Shown here: positions 28,266 through 37,066 of the stretch, piece after piece
Numbering within the stretch: the stretch's first letter is position 1
Layout of the letters: every line of letters starts with the position of its first letter
Assembly: GCF_014197615.1 (NCBI RefSeq)
Contig: NZ_JACIFY010000005.1
Span: 1-64,000 of the forward strand
DNA: 64,000 bases
Source of the DNA: Rhizobium esperanzae
GTDB taxonomy: Bacteria > Pseudomonadota > Alphaproteobacteria > Rhizobiales > Rhizobiaceae
Direction: 5' to 3'
The notes under the pieces: generated by a model
Databases searched by the model: none
The model's input: the letters and a program-made list of their open reading frames with translations, nothing else
Told to the model about the DNA's origin: nothing
Program-made: the position numbers and the translations under genes

Positions 28266-29645
28266 ATGGATTTCGATCTCGTTCTGCAGGGCACTGTGGT
28301 GCTGCCGGACCGCATTCTCGAACAGGGTTATGTCGCGGTGCGCGACGGCAGGATTGCCGAGGTCGGCCTCGGCGTGCCGCCGGCGGCGCGTGAACGTCAT
28401 CTGCTCGGAAGAGCGCTGATCCTGCCCGGCGCGATCGACGCGCAGGTGCATTCGCTGTCCCAGAAGGATCAGGAGGATTTCATCTGGTCGACACGCTCGG
28501 CGGCCGCGGGCGGCGTTACCACGATCGTCGACATGCCCTATGACGAAGGCGATCTCGTCTGCTCGGCAGCGGCGGTCAAACGCAAGATCGACCATGCAAG
28601 CCCGCAGGCGCGGGTCGATTTCGCGCTTTACGGCACCGTCGATCCGGAAGAAGGCCCGGCGCGAATTGCCGAGATGGCGGAAGCGGGTGTCGCAGCCTTC
28701 AAGTTTTCGACCTTCGGCACCGACCCGAAGCGTTTTCCCCGCATTCCCCCTGCCCTGCTCGACGCCTGTTTTGCGGCTATCGCCCCGACGGGACTGACGG
28801 CCGGCGTGCACAATGAAGACGACGAGGCGGTGCGCAGCTATATGGAGCAGGTGAAGGCGAGCGGCGTCACCGACTGGCGGGCGCACGGCCTGTCGCGGCC
28901 GCCGATTACCGAGCTCCTGGCGATGCATACGATCTTCGAGACGGGTACCATAACCCACTGCCCGGCGCATGTGGTGCACTGCTCGCTCGGGCGCGGCTAC
29001 GATATCGCCCGCGCCTATCGCCGCGACGGCTTTGCGGCGACCGTCGAGTGCTGCATTCATTACCTGACGCTCGACGAGGATAACGACGTGAAGCGCCTCG
29101 GCGGCAAGGCGAAGATCAATCCGCCGCTGCGGCCGCGCGCCGAGGTGGAGAGGCTCTGGCGCAAGGTGGCGGAGGGCGATGTCTGGCTGGTCTCGACCGA
29201 TCACGTCAGCTGGTCTGAGAACCGTAAGACCAATCCCGACATGCTCGCCAACGCCTCCGGCGTTCCCGGCCTCGAGGTGATGGTGCCGCTTTTCGTCAAA
29301 GGCGCTCTCGAGCGCGGCATTCCGCTGACCTGGGCCGCCCGGCTGATGGCGGAGAACCCGGCAAAACATTTCCGGCTCGACCATATCAAGGGGGCGCTGA
29401 CCCCGGGTAGGGATGCCGATATCACCGTGCTCGAACCACGCGACAGCGTCTATGATGCCGCCGCGAGCGGCAACAATGTCGTCGGCTGGAGCCCGTACAA
29501 CGGCATTCGCCTGCCCTGGAGCGTTACCGCCACCTACCTGCGCGGCAAAAAGATCGCCGAGGGCGGGAAGGTGCTGGCCGCGCCCGGCACCGGGCGGTTC
29601 GTGCGGCCGCTGCCGCGCCAGGTCATTGCGGGAGCCGGGACATGA
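28266..29645 (+). CDS. Hydantoinase/dihydropyrimidinase-like amidohydrolase
   Basis: 459 aa amidohydrolase-superfamily TIM barrel. The metal site reads DAQVH (Gln60 where dihydropyrimidinases have His, His62), carbamylatable Lys146 in AAFKFSTFG, His in VHNEDDEA, His in HVVHCSLGRG and Asp in STDHVSW. Dihydroorotase-type members also carry Gln at the first position, so the protein is not obviously dead. In the proposed pathway it opens the ring of hydantoin-5-propionate to N-carbamoyl-glutamate. Starts 13 bp after the lyase stop; its stop overlaps the next start by ATGA. Confidence 0.75.
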   Translation: MDFDLVLQGTVVLPDRILEQGYVAVRDGRIAEVGLGVPPAARERHLLGRALILPGAIDAQVHSLSQKDQEDFIWSTRSAAAGGVTTIVDMPYDEGDLVCSAAAVKRKIDHASPQARVDFALYGTVDPEEGPARIAEMAEAGVAAFKFSTFGTDPKRFPRIPPALLDACFAAIAPTGLTAGVHNEDDEAVRSYMEQVKASGVTDWRAHGLSRPPITELLAMHTIFETGTITHCPAHVVHCSLGRGYDIARAYRRDGFAATVECCIHYLTLDEDNDVKRLGGKAKINPPLRPRAEVERLWRKVAEGDVWLVSTDHVSWSENRKTNPDMLANASGVPGLEVMVPLFVKGALERGIPLTWAARLMAENPAKHFRLDHIKGALTPGRDADITVLEPRDSVYDAAASGNNVVGWSPYNGIRLPWSVTATYLRGKKIAEGGKVLAAPGTGRFVRPLPRQVIAGAGT

Positions 29646-30922
29646 GCCGCAATCTGCCCGTCAATGCCGGCCGAATCGCCGGGGATATCGAGGCGCTCGC
29701 CGCAATCACCGAGCCGGGGCATCCCTGGACACGGCGGGCCTTCTCGCCGCTCTTTCTCGACGGCCGGGCCTATCTCGAAGCGCGGATGAAGGCAGCGGGG
29801 CTGGAAACCCGGATCGATGCCGCCGGCAATCTGATCGGCCGGCGCACCGGCCGCAAACCCTGGCTCGGCACGATCATGCTCGGTTCGCATTCCGACACGG
29901 TGCCGGACGGCGGCCGCTTCGACGGCATTGCCGGCGTCATCTCGGCGCTGGAGGTGGCGCGTGCGCTTGGCGATCAGGCTATCGAGCTCGACCACGATCT
30001 CGAGATCGTCGATTTTCTCGCCGAGGAGGTGAGCATCTTCGGCGTCTCCTGCATCGGCAGCCGCGGCATGACCGGGCAATTGCCGGAAGCCTGGCTTTCG
30101 CGCGTCAGCGGCGGCCTCGACCTTGCCGAGGGTATTGCCCAGGTGGGCGGCGAGCCCGATGTGCTGATGCAGCAGAAGAGGTCCGATATAGCGGGCTTTC
30201 TCGAGCTTCATATCGAGCAGGGACCGGTGCTCGAAGCCGAGAGGGAGGATATCGGCATCGTCACCGCGATCTCGGGCATCACCCGCATCGAGATCACCGT
30301 CGCAGGCCGCGCCGACCACGCCGGCACGACGCCGATGGAGCGACGGGCGGATGCCCTGGTGGCAGCATCACAGCTGGTGCTCGACATCCGCAATGCCGCC
30401 GCCGAGCTTGCCAAGACGCCGGGCCACTTCGCCGCGACGGTCGGCGAATTCAGGATCGAACCGAACGCGGCCAATGTCGTGCCGTCGAAAGTGGTGCTGC
30501 TGATCGATGGCCGCGCCGAGATCCGCGCCGACATGGACGCCTTCTGCCGCTGGCTCGACGGCCATGTCGAGAAGCTCGCCACCGCCTACGGCGTCACGAT
30601 CAAGGCGCCGCACCGGGTTTCCGACAATCAGCCGACACCTGGCGATGCCGGCCTGCTCTCGACGCTGGAGATCGCCTGCGAACACGTCGGCGCAAAATAC
30701 CGGCGCATGGCCTCCGGCGCAGGGCACGATACGGCGTGGATCGCCAAGGTGGCGCCGGCGGCAATGATCTTCGTGCCCTGCCGGGCCGGCCGCAGCCATT
30801 GCCCCGACGAATGGGCTGACAATGACGATATCGCGCTCGGCGCCGCCGTGCTGTTCGAGGCGGTGCGCGAGATAGACAAAAATTCGAGCGAGGAGAAGGC
30901 CGATGGGGCGCATACTGGTTGA
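29642..30922 (+). CDS. M20-family Zn-dependent N-carbamoyl-amino-acid hydrolase
   Basis: 426 aa of the hydantoinase/carbamoylase family (AllC/HyuC type). Metal ligands are visible: His83 in GSHSDTVPDGGRFDG, Glu128-Glu129 in FLAEEVSIFG, the HIEQGP motif, and the GAGHDTAWIA plus SHCPDEW blocks near the C-terminus. A dimerisation insert occupies ~210-325. It would cleave N-carbamoyl-L-glutamate to glutamate, CO2 and ammonia; allantoate is an alternative substrate, but no other ureide genes are nearby. Four-nt overlap with the hydantoinase gene. Confidence 0.78.
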   Translation: MSRNLPVNAGRIAGDIEALAAITEPGHPWTRRAFSPLFLDGRAYLEARMKAAGLETRIDAAGNLIGRRTGRKPWLGTIMLGSHSDTVPDGGRFDGIAGVISALEVARALGDQAIELDHDLEIVDFLAEEVSIFGVSCIGSRGMTGQLPEAWLSRVSGGLDLAEGIAQVGGEPDVLMQQKRSDIAGFLELHIEQGPVLEAEREDIGIVTAISGITRIEITVAGRADHAGTTPMERRADALVAASQLVLDIRNAAAELAKTPGHFAATVGEFRIEPNAANVVPSKVVLLIDGRAEIRADMDAFCRWLDGHVEKLATAYGVTIKAPHRVSDNQPTPGDAGLLSTLEIACEHVGAKYRRMASGAGHDTAWIAKVAPAAMIFVPCRAGRSHCPDEWADNDDIALGAAVLFEAVREIDKNSSEEKADGAHTG

Positions 30923-32000
30923 GAAGGACGTGGAAGCCGCCGTCAAGGGCGGCTCCGTCTATGCCGCCGGCGGTGGCGGCTGGGCCGATCACGGCCGCAT
31001 GCTGGGTTATGCCGCTGTCAATGTCGGCAAGCCGGAGCTGGTCTCGATCGACGAGCTGAAGGACGAGGACTGGATCGCGACGGCAGCCGCGATCGGCGCG
31101 CCGGCCTCGACTACCCCCTGGGAAATGCAGGGCATCGATTATGTGAAGGCGGTGCAGCTCTTACAGGAGGCGCTGGGCGAAAAACTCTCCGGGCTGATCA
31201 TCGGCCAGAACGGCAAATCCTCGACGCTGAACGGCTGGCTGCCATCGGCGATCCTCGGCACTAAGGTGGTCGACGCGGTCGGCGATATCCGCGCCCATCC
31301 GACAGGCGACATGGGCTCGATCGGCATGGCCGGATCGCCCGAGCCGATGATCCAGACCGCCGTCGGCGGCAATCGCGCAGAGAACCGCTATATCGAGCTG
31401 GTGGTGAAGGGCGCGACGGCGAAGATCTCGCCGGTGCTGCGCGCCGCCGCCGATCAATCCGGCGGTTTCATCGCCAGCTGCCGCAATCCGCTGAGGGCGT
31501 CCTATGTCCGCAGCCATGCTGCACTCGGCGGCATCTCGATGGCGCTTGCGCTCGGCGAAGCAATTATCGCGGCGGAGAAACGCGGCGCATCTCAAGTCAT
31601 CGACGCGATCTGCAAGACGACCGGCGGCCATATCCTTGCCGAAGGCATCATCACCCGCAAGGAGGTCATCTACACCAGGGAAGCCTTCGACATCGGCACG
31701 ATCAGCGTCGGCGCGGGTGAAAAATCGGTGACGCTGCATGTGATGAACGAATATATGGCGGTCGATAATGCCGATGGCGGGCGGCTTGCCACTTTTCCCG
31801 CTGTCATCACCACGCTGTCGCCGGAGGGCGAGCCGCTGAGCGTCGGCCAGCTGCGCGAGGACATGCCTGTCTTCATCCTGCATGTGCCGATGGAGATCAT
31901 TCCACTGTCGGCAAGCGTGCTCGATCCGGCCGTCTATCCCGTCGTCGAGAAGGCGATGGGGATCGAGATCGCGCATTATGCGCTGGCGGCGAGGGCCTGA
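30903..32000 (+). CDS. DUF917 protein, S-methyl-thiohydantoin desulfurase family
   Basis: 365 aa. Shows the DUF917 pattern: an N-terminal AAGGGGWADHGRMLGY glycine-rich segment, TAAAIGAPAST, and the CRNPLRASYVRSHAALGGISMALALG core. The Pfam family carries the name S-methyl-thiohydantoin desulfurase. In ergothioneine breakdown a protein of this type is expected to remove sulfur from the 2-thiohydantoin propionate to give the hydantoin. The ATG lies 20 nt inside the end of the carbamoylase gene, indicating tight coupling. Confidence 0.72.
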   Translation: MGRILVEKDVEAAVKGGSVYAAGGGGWADHGRMLGYAAVNVGKPELVSIDELKDEDWIATAAAIGAPASTTPWEMQGIDYVKAVQLLQEALGEKLSGLIIGQNGKSSTLNGWLPSAILGTKVVDAVGDIRAHPTGDMGSIGMAGSPEPMIQTAVGGNRAENRYIELVVKGATAKISPVLRAAADQSGGFIASCRNPLRASYVRSHAALGGISMALALGEAIIAAEKRGASQVIDAICKTTGGHILAEGIITRKEVIYTREAFDIGTISVGAGEKSVTLHVMNEYMAVDNADGGRLATFPAVITTLSPEGEPLSVGQLREDMPVFILHVPMEIIPLSASVLDPAVYPVVEKAMGIEIAHYALAARA

Positions 32001-32003
32001 GCC

Positions 32004-32333
32004 ATGGCGCGCGATCGGGGATTGGAAGAACTGCTGCGTGAGACGCTCGGCGATCGGCCTGGCCTTACCGAAAAATCCATGTTCGGCGGCTGGGCCTTCC
32101 TGCTGAACGGCAACCTTCTCTGCGGCGCCCGCAGCGACGGCATGCTGGTCCGTCTCGGCAAGGGCAATGACGGCTGGGCGCTGGCGCTGCCGGGCGTGAT
32201 CCAGATGTCGATGGGCGAGCGGATCATGCATGGCTGGGTGCGCGCCAAAGCCGAGGCTTACGGCGACGATGCGCTGAGACGGCGTCTGCTCGATGCGGCG
32301 CTCGCCTATGTGGAATCGCTGCCGGGCAAGTGA
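32004..32333 (+). CDS. TfoX N-terminal domain protein
   Basis: 109 aa, consisting only of the TfoX_N fold (MFGGWAFLLNGNLLCGARSDGMLVRLG, GWVRAKAEAYGDDALRRRLLDAALAYV). The domain occurs in competence regulators of gammaproteobacteria but as a stand-alone protein its role is unknown. It starts 3 bp after the DUF917 stop and 65 bp before the HutU-like gene, so it is part of the operon. Whether it regulates or assists the pathway cannot be told from sequence. Confidence 0.75.
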   Translation: MARDRGLEELLRETLGDRPGLTEKSMFGGWAFLLNGNLLCGARSDGMLVRLGKGNDGWALALPGVIQMSMGERIMHGWVRAKAEAYGDDALRRRLLDAALAYVESLPGK

Positions 32334-32398
32334 GGCCGTTTCTTCTTCTCCCTGGGCGACGAGAAGGGGAAAACAGAAAACCAAGCGAGGAACCCAAG

Positions 32399-34060
32399 AT
32401 GCCGAAGGCCAATCCACGCCATCCGAAATTTCCGATCCCCGGCGGACCGGAGCTGCGCGCCAAGGGCTGGCGACAGGAAGCGCTGCTGCGGCTTCTGGAA
32501 AACGTGCTCTCGGTCGGCGAAGACCCCGACAATCTCGTGGTCTATGCCGCGCTCGGCAAGGCAGCGCGCAACTGGGCGGCGCATCGCGGTATCGTCAAGG
32601 CGCTGGCCGAGATGGATGAGGACCAGACGTTGCTCATCCAGTCCGGCAAGCCGATCGGCCTCGTGAAGACCCATGCCAAGGCGCCCCTCGTCATCATGGC
32701 GAATTGCAACATTGTCGGCCAATGGGCCAAGGCCGAGGTCTTCTACGAGCTGCAGCGCAAGGGCCTGATCTGCTGGGGCGGACTGACGGCCGGCGCCTGG
32801 CAATATATCGGCAGCCAGGGCGTCATCCAGGGCACCTACGAGATCTTCATGCGTATTGCCGAGCGCCGGTTCGGCGGCGATCTTCATGGCCGTTTCGTGC
32901 TGACGGCCGGGCTTGGCGGCATGGGCGGCGCGCAGCCGCTTGCCGGCCGCATGGCGGGTGCTGCCATCCTCTGCATCGATATCGATCCGGAACGCGCCCG
33001 CAAGCGCCAGCAGATCGGTTACCTGCAGGAGATCGCGCCTGATCTCGACAGCGCGCTGTCGATGATCGATGCGGCGGTGAAGGAAAAGCGGGCGCTTTCC
33101 ATCGGTCTCGTCGGCAATGCGGCGGAAATTTATCCGGAGATCGCCCGGCGCGGCATCGTGCCCGATGTCGTTACCGACCAGACCTCGGCGCATGACCTCG
33201 TCTACGGCTATGTGCCGAAGGGCATGAGCATCGATCAGGTGAAGGGACTGCGCGATGACGGCCAGGGCCAACTGATGGCTGCCAGCCGCGCCTCTATCGT
33301 AGAGCACGTGACCGCGATGCTGGAATTCCAGAAGCGCGGTTCGGAAGTCTTCGACAATGGCAATCTCATCCGCACGCAGGCCCGCGAAGGCGGCGTTGCC
33401 AATGCTTTCGACATTCCGATCTTTACCGAAGCCTATCTGCGGCCACTCTTTGCCCGCGCCATCGGCCCCTTCCGGTGGATGGCGCTCTCGGGTGAGGAGA
33501 GCGATATCGCCCGCATCGACGATCTGCTGCTCGAGATGTTCCCCGACAACAAGATCATCACCAACTGGATCAGGCTGGCGCGCGAGCATATTCCCTTCGA
33601 AGGGTTGCCGGCGCGTATTGCCTGGCTCGGCCACGGCGAGCGCACGGCGCTGGCGCGCCGCGTCAACGAACTGGTCGCCAGTGGCGAGCTCAAAGGTCCG
33701 ATCGCCTTTTCACGCGACCATCTCGATGCCGGCGCCATGGCGCATCCGAACATCATGACGGAGCGCATGAAGGACGGTTCCGACGCCATTGCCGACTGGC
33801 CGCTCATCGATGCGATGATGCTCTGCTCCTCGATGGCCGATCTCGTCGTCGTCCATTCGGGCGGCGGCGGTTATGCCGGTTACATGACGAGCTGCGGCGT
33901 GACCGTCGTTGCCGACGGCACCGATGCCGCCGACGAACGGCTCGACCATGCGCTGACCAACGATACGGCGCTCGGCGTCATGCGATATGCCGATGCCGGC
34001 TACGAGGAGGCGCTGGATGAGGTGGCGAAGAAGGACGTGCCCTATATAAGGCTCGGTTGA
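32399..34060 (+). CDS. HutU-like hydratase, probable thiourocanate hydratase
   Basis: 553 aa, full-length urocanase homologue. The NAD-binding [14 protein letters not shown] (from residue ~168), [32 protein letters not shown] and RDHLDAG blocks are all recognisable. The urocanase active-site Cys (Cys410 in P. putida, in ARICWVG) is replaced by Ala408 in ARIAWLG, and the distal HHGGGVG motif is diverged to HSGGGGY. A changed substrate such as thiourocanate is the simplest reading. The ATG at 32399 follows AGCGAGG. It ends the operon; vapB starts 53 bp later. Confidence 0.72.
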   Translation: MPKANPRHPKFPIPGGPELRAKGWRQEALLRLLENVLSVGEDPDNLVVYAALGKAARNWAAHRGIVKALAEMDEDQTLLIQSGKPIGLVKTHAKAPLVIMANCNIVGQWAKAEVFYELQRKGLICWGGLTAGAWQYIGSQGVIQGTYEIFMRIAERRFGGDLHGRFVLTAGLGGMGGAQPLAGRMAGAAILCIDIDPERARKRQQIGYLQEIAPDLDSALSMIDAAVKEKRALSIGLVGNAAEIYPEIARRGIVPDVVTDQTSAHDLVYGYVPKGMSIDQVKGLRDDGQGQLMAASRASIVEHVTAMLEFQKRGSEVFDNGNLIRTQAREGGVANAFDIPIFTEAYLRPLFARAIGPFRWMALSGEESDIARIDDLLLEMFPDNKIITNWIRLAREHIPFEGLPARIAWLGHGERTALARRVNELVASGELKGPIAFSRDHLDAGAMAHPNIMTERMKDGSDAIADWPLIDAMMLCSSMADLVVVHSGGGGYAGYMTSCGVTVVADGTDAADERLDHALTNDTALGVMRYADAGYEEALDEVAKKDVPYIRLG

Positions 34061-34087
34061 AACGGATCGGAGATTGCTATATATCAT

Positions 34088-34114
34088 TGTCATATCTCAT
34101 CGAGAGCTATGACA
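34088..34114. promoter_or_regulatory. Inverted repeat over the vapB start, candidate VapBC operator
   Basis: TGTCATA (34088-34094) and TATGACA (34108-34114) are perfect 7-bp arms 13 bp apart; the right arm ends on the A of the vapB ATG. Toxin-antitoxin operons of this type are usually autoregulated through such repeats. Confidence 0.45.
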
Positions 34115-34356
34115 TGGAAACAGCAAAAATCTTCTGGTCGGGACGTTCTCAAGCCGTACGGCTTCCCAAGGAATTTCGCTTCGAAGGCGATATCGTCGCA
34201 ATTCGGCGGCAGGGGCGTGCGATCATTCTTGAGCCGATTTCCGATGATTGGGAATGGCTTGCCGGTGTGATCGGCCCGGTTGATCCGGACTTTGCGATGG
34301 CGGCGGAGGAGCAGCCTGCGCCGCAGGAGCGGGCCGAACTCGACTTCTTCAAATGA
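34114..34356 (+). CDS. vapB: VapB/VagC-type antitoxin
   Basis: 80 aa. The N-terminal AbrB/SpoVT swapped-hairpin fold is recognisable from [20 protein letters not shown] and [15 protein letters not shown]; the C-terminal ~30 residues (acidic, aromatic) would wrap the toxin. Start ATG 34114. Its stop overlaps the vapC ATG (ATGA at 34353-34356). Confidence 0.88.
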   Translation: METAKIFWSGRSQAVRLPKEFRFEGDIVAIRRQGRAIILEPISDDWEWLAGVIGPVDPDFAMAAEEQPAPQERAELDFFK

Positions 34357-34745
34357 AATACCTGCTCGACACCAATGCCGTTATTGCCCTCATGAAAGGC
34401 AATGAGGGGCTGATCGCCGAACTGAGCAGACACCGGCCGCATGATTTCGCCGTGCCTGCAATCGTCGCGCATGAACTGTTTTACGGCGCCTATAAAAGCC
34501 TTCGTATCCACGAAAACCTGGCGCGGATCGACGCGCTGCAATTTTCCATCTTGGAGTTCGATCGGAACGACGCACGCAAGGCGGGGGAAATCCGCGCGGC
34601 GCTGCATGCATCGGGAACGCCGATCGGACCCTACGACGTGTTGATTGCCGGCCAGGCCGTCGCACGTGACCTAACCGTGATTACCCGCAATCTCAGAGAA
34701 TTCGAACGCGTGGCGGAGTTGCGGGTGGAGAATTGGGAGCGTTAG
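34353..34745 (+). CDS. vapC: VapC-type PIN-domain toxin ribonuclease
   Basis: 130 aa. PIN-domain acidic residues are in place: Asp6 in LLDTNAVI, Glu41 in VAHELFYGA, Asp95 in [11 protein letters not shown], plus TRNLREF near the C-terminus. VapC toxins cleave RNA (often initiator tRNA or rRNA) when not held by VapB. The pair appears complete and functional. It sits at the boundary between the catabolic operon and a minus-strand MFS gene. Confidence 0.9.
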   Translation: MKYLLDTNAVIALMKGNEGLIAELSRHRPHDFAVPAIVAHELFYGAYKSLRIHENLARIDALQFSILEFDRNDARKAGEIRAALHASGTPIGPYDVLIAGQAVARDLTVITRNLREFERVAELRVENWER

Positions 34746-34760
34746 TTCCATCGCTCCAGA

Positions 34761-36035
34761 TTATCGGACATTCCTCGCGAAGTGCTGCGCGACACAGGCT
34801 GAGATAAAGGCCAGCGCCAGCATGGCAAGGGTGAAGGCGACGACGGCGGCCCAGCCTTCGACGGCGAAGAACCAGCCGCCGGCCGAGCCCATGAGGCTGG
34901 AGCCGACATAATAGGCCAGCATGTAGATGGATGAAGCATGGCCTTTATTGCCAAGCGCAAGCTTGCCGACAAGGCCGCTGGCGATGGAATGGCTCATGAA
35001 GAAGCCGGTCGTCAGCACGACGATGCCGAGAATGATGACCGGGAGGGACGCAAAGAGCGTCAGCGCGCTGCCGCAAGCCGTCAGTGCGAGACCGAAGAGA
35101 AGAACGCGGAAGTGCCCGATCCGGTCTCCGATCAGGCCGCCGATCGAGGCGGCGCCGATGCCGAAGAGATAGACGGTGAAGATCAGGCCGAGTTCCGTCT
35201 GGTTGAGGCCGTAAGGCGGCGCCACCAGGCGGAAACCGGCGTAATTGTAGATGGTCACGAAGGAGCCCATCGCCAGGAAGGCGATGGAAAAGAGCAAGGG
35301 CAGCGCCGGATTTGCCAGATGCCCGAGCCAGGCTTTCACATGGAAGCGCGGATCGAAGCCCGGCCGGCGGAGGAAATTCCGTGACGGCGGCAGCAGGGCG
35401 ATGAAGCCGATCGCGGCGGCAAGGCCGATGGCGCCGATGAGGAAGAGCGCCGGGCGCCAGCCGAGATATTCGGCGAAGATGCCTGTGAGCACGCGGCCGG
35501 ACATGCCGCCGAAGGCCGTGCCGCCGACATAGAGGCCCATCGTGGCGCCGAGGCCGCGCGGATCGATTTCCTCGGCGAGATAGGCCATGGCAACGGCCGG
35601 CACGCCGCCGAGAACGAGGCCCTGCAGGGCGCGGATGACGAGCAGCGTGTGCCAGCTCGGGGCGAATGCCGTGGCAAGCGTCAGCAACGCCGCGCCGACA
35701 AGCGACAGCGACATCAGGCCGCGGCGGCCAAGGCCTTCCGAGACGGCGGCGGCACAGATAATGGCAAGCGCCAGAAAGCCGGTGGAGAGCGATAACGACA
35801 GCGAGCTTTCAGCCGGGCTGACGGCGAATTCCTGCGCGAAGACCGGCAGCAGCGGCTGGACGCAATAGAGCAGCGAGAAGGTGGAGAAACCGGAGAGGAA
35901 GAGCGCCAGGCTGGCGCGGCGATAGGCGCCGGTGCCGCGCGTGAGATAGTATTTTTGTCCCGGCAGCGCGGCCTTGCCGGAGGTCTTCACGGCCTGTGCT
36001 GCCGGCATCTCTTCATCCCTGTCTTCTGTGGTCAT
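34761..36035 (-). CDS. MFS transporter, YnfM-like
   Basis: 424 aa with 12 hydrophobic segments. Motif A-like GLGRRGLMSLSL and a cytoplasmic loop rich in Arg near residue 220 are visible. The family exports drugs or metabolites; arabinose-efflux/YnfM relatives are the nearest impression. The start ATG at 36035 overlaps the LysR stop (TGATG), so regulator and transporter form one transcript. An in-frame ATG six codons upstream lies inside the LysR gene. Confidence 0.85.
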   Translation of the reverse strand: MTTEDRDEEMPAAQAVKTSGKAALPGQKYYLTRGTGAYRRASLALFLSGFSTFSLLYCVQPLLPVFAQEFAVSPAESSLSLSLSTGFLALAIICAAAVSEGLGRRGLMSLSLVGAALLTLATAFAPSWHTLLVIRALQGLVLGGVPAVAMAYLAEEIDPRGLGATMGLYVGGTAFGGMSGRVLTGIFAEYLGWRPALFLIGAIGLAAAIGFIALLPPSRNFLRRPGFDPRFHVKAWLGHLANPALPLLFSIAFLAMGSFVTIYNYAGFRLVAPPYGLNQTELGLIFTVYLFGIGAASIGGLIGDRIGHFRVLLFGLALTACGSALTLFASLPVIILGIVVLTTGFFMSHSIASGLVGKLALGNKGHASSIYMLAYYVGSSLMGSAGGWFFAVEGWAAVVAFTLAMLALAFISACVAQHFARNVR

Positions 36036-36940
36036 CAGCCCGTCGGATCCCAATAGGGCGGATCGCCAAAACTCTTCTTCAGGTGATCGGCGATGGCGCG
36101 CAGCTTGGCGGAGGGATTTCGCCCCTCGGGATGAGCCATATAGATGAATTCGGCTTCCGGCCGGTGACCGACGTCGATTTCGGCAAGTAGTCCCTCGCGG
36201 ATGGCCGGGCCGGCGATGAAGGCAGGCAGCAGTGCGATGCCGAGACCGGCAACCGCGGCGTCGCGGAGCATGTCGCCATTGTTCATACCGAGCGCCAGTT
36301 TCGCACGGACGAGGATCGCGCCTTGCGGGGTCTGGAAGCGCCAGTCGGCAACGCCGCGATTGGTGTAGAAAATGCCGCGATGGCTGTTGAGGCTCGCCAG
36401 CGACGACGGCGTGCCCTCACGGGCGAGATAATCCGGCGATGCGCAGAGAAGCCGACGGCTGCGGGTGAGTTTCCAGGCGACCAGCCGGCTGTCGGCGATC
36501 GGGCCGTTGCGGATGACGGCATCATAGCCGTCCGAGGCGGCATCGACCCGCCGGTCGTCGATATCGAGCGTCAGTTCGATATCGGGATGTTCGGCAAGAA
36601 AGGGATAAAGCGCCGGTCCGAGATGCATGCGGCCGAAGGTGACGGGGGCGGCGATACGGATCGGTCCGGAGAGCGTTCCGCGCCGCTCCGCCATATCGGC
36701 GGCGGCCTCGTCGATCTCGCGCACGATGCGCGTCGCCCGTTCCAGGAAGGCCGCACCGTCCTCCGTCAGAGTGAGCTTGCGCGTCGTTCGGTGCAGCAGG
36801 ATGCCGCCGAGCGACTTCTCCAGATCCGCCAGCCTTTCGCTAATGACGGACTTGGACAGCCTGAGCCGCCGGGCCGCCTCGCTGATCGAGCCTGCCTCCA
36901 CCACGGCGACGAAAGCGGCAATGCCTTCGACCTTGATCAT
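36035..36940 (-). CDS. LysR-family transcriptional regulator
   Basis: 301 aa. N-terminal winged helix (FVAVVEAGSISEAARRLRLSKSVISERLADLEKSLG) and the two-lobed substrate-binding domain (GPIRIAAPVTFGRMHLGP). It heads the LysR-MFS transcript and is divergent from an SDR gene, the standard layout for a regulator controlling both sides. An 8-bp inverted repeat spans the intergenic region. Confidence 0.92.
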   Translation of the reverse strand: MIKVEGIAAFVAVVEAGSISEAARRLRLSKSVISERLADLEKSLGGILLHRTTRKLTLTEDGAAFLERATRIVREIDEAAADMAERRGTLSGPIRIAAPVTFGRMHLGPALYPFLAEHPDIELTLDIDDRRVDAASDGYDAVIRNGPIADSRLVAWKLTRSRRLLCASPDYLAREGTPSSLASLNSHRGIFYTNRGVADWRFQTPQGAILVRAKLALGMNNGDMLRDAAVAGLGIALLPAFIAGPAIREGLLAEIDVGHRPEAEFIYMAHPEGRNPSAKLRAIADHLKKSFGDPPYWDPTG

Positions 36941-36992
36941 CGTTCGGTTTTTCCGAATTCGAGTTTCATCATCTGGAGACTAATCCGAACGA
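36940..36992. promoter_or_regulatory. Inverted repeat in the lysR-SDR intergenic region
   Basis: TCGTTCGG (36940-36947) and CCGAACGA (36985-36992) are perfect complements separated by 37 bp. The left arm touches the LysR start codon. Distant half-sites would fit two LysR-dimer contacts. Confidence 0.35.
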
Positions 36993-37066
36993 AAGGAAAA
37001 TGCCATCTTCCATTCAACGAAAGGGACGGCAAGGGCCGCCTCACCGCCAACACAGGAGATGGAAGC

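Noticed and set aside
26663..34060. Ordinary histidine-utilisation (hut) operon
   Set aside because: Key residues of HutH (Ala-Ser-Gly) and HutU (active-site Cys) are absent, and hutI, hutF/hutG and hutC are missing; hydantoinase, carbamoylase and DUF917 are present instead.
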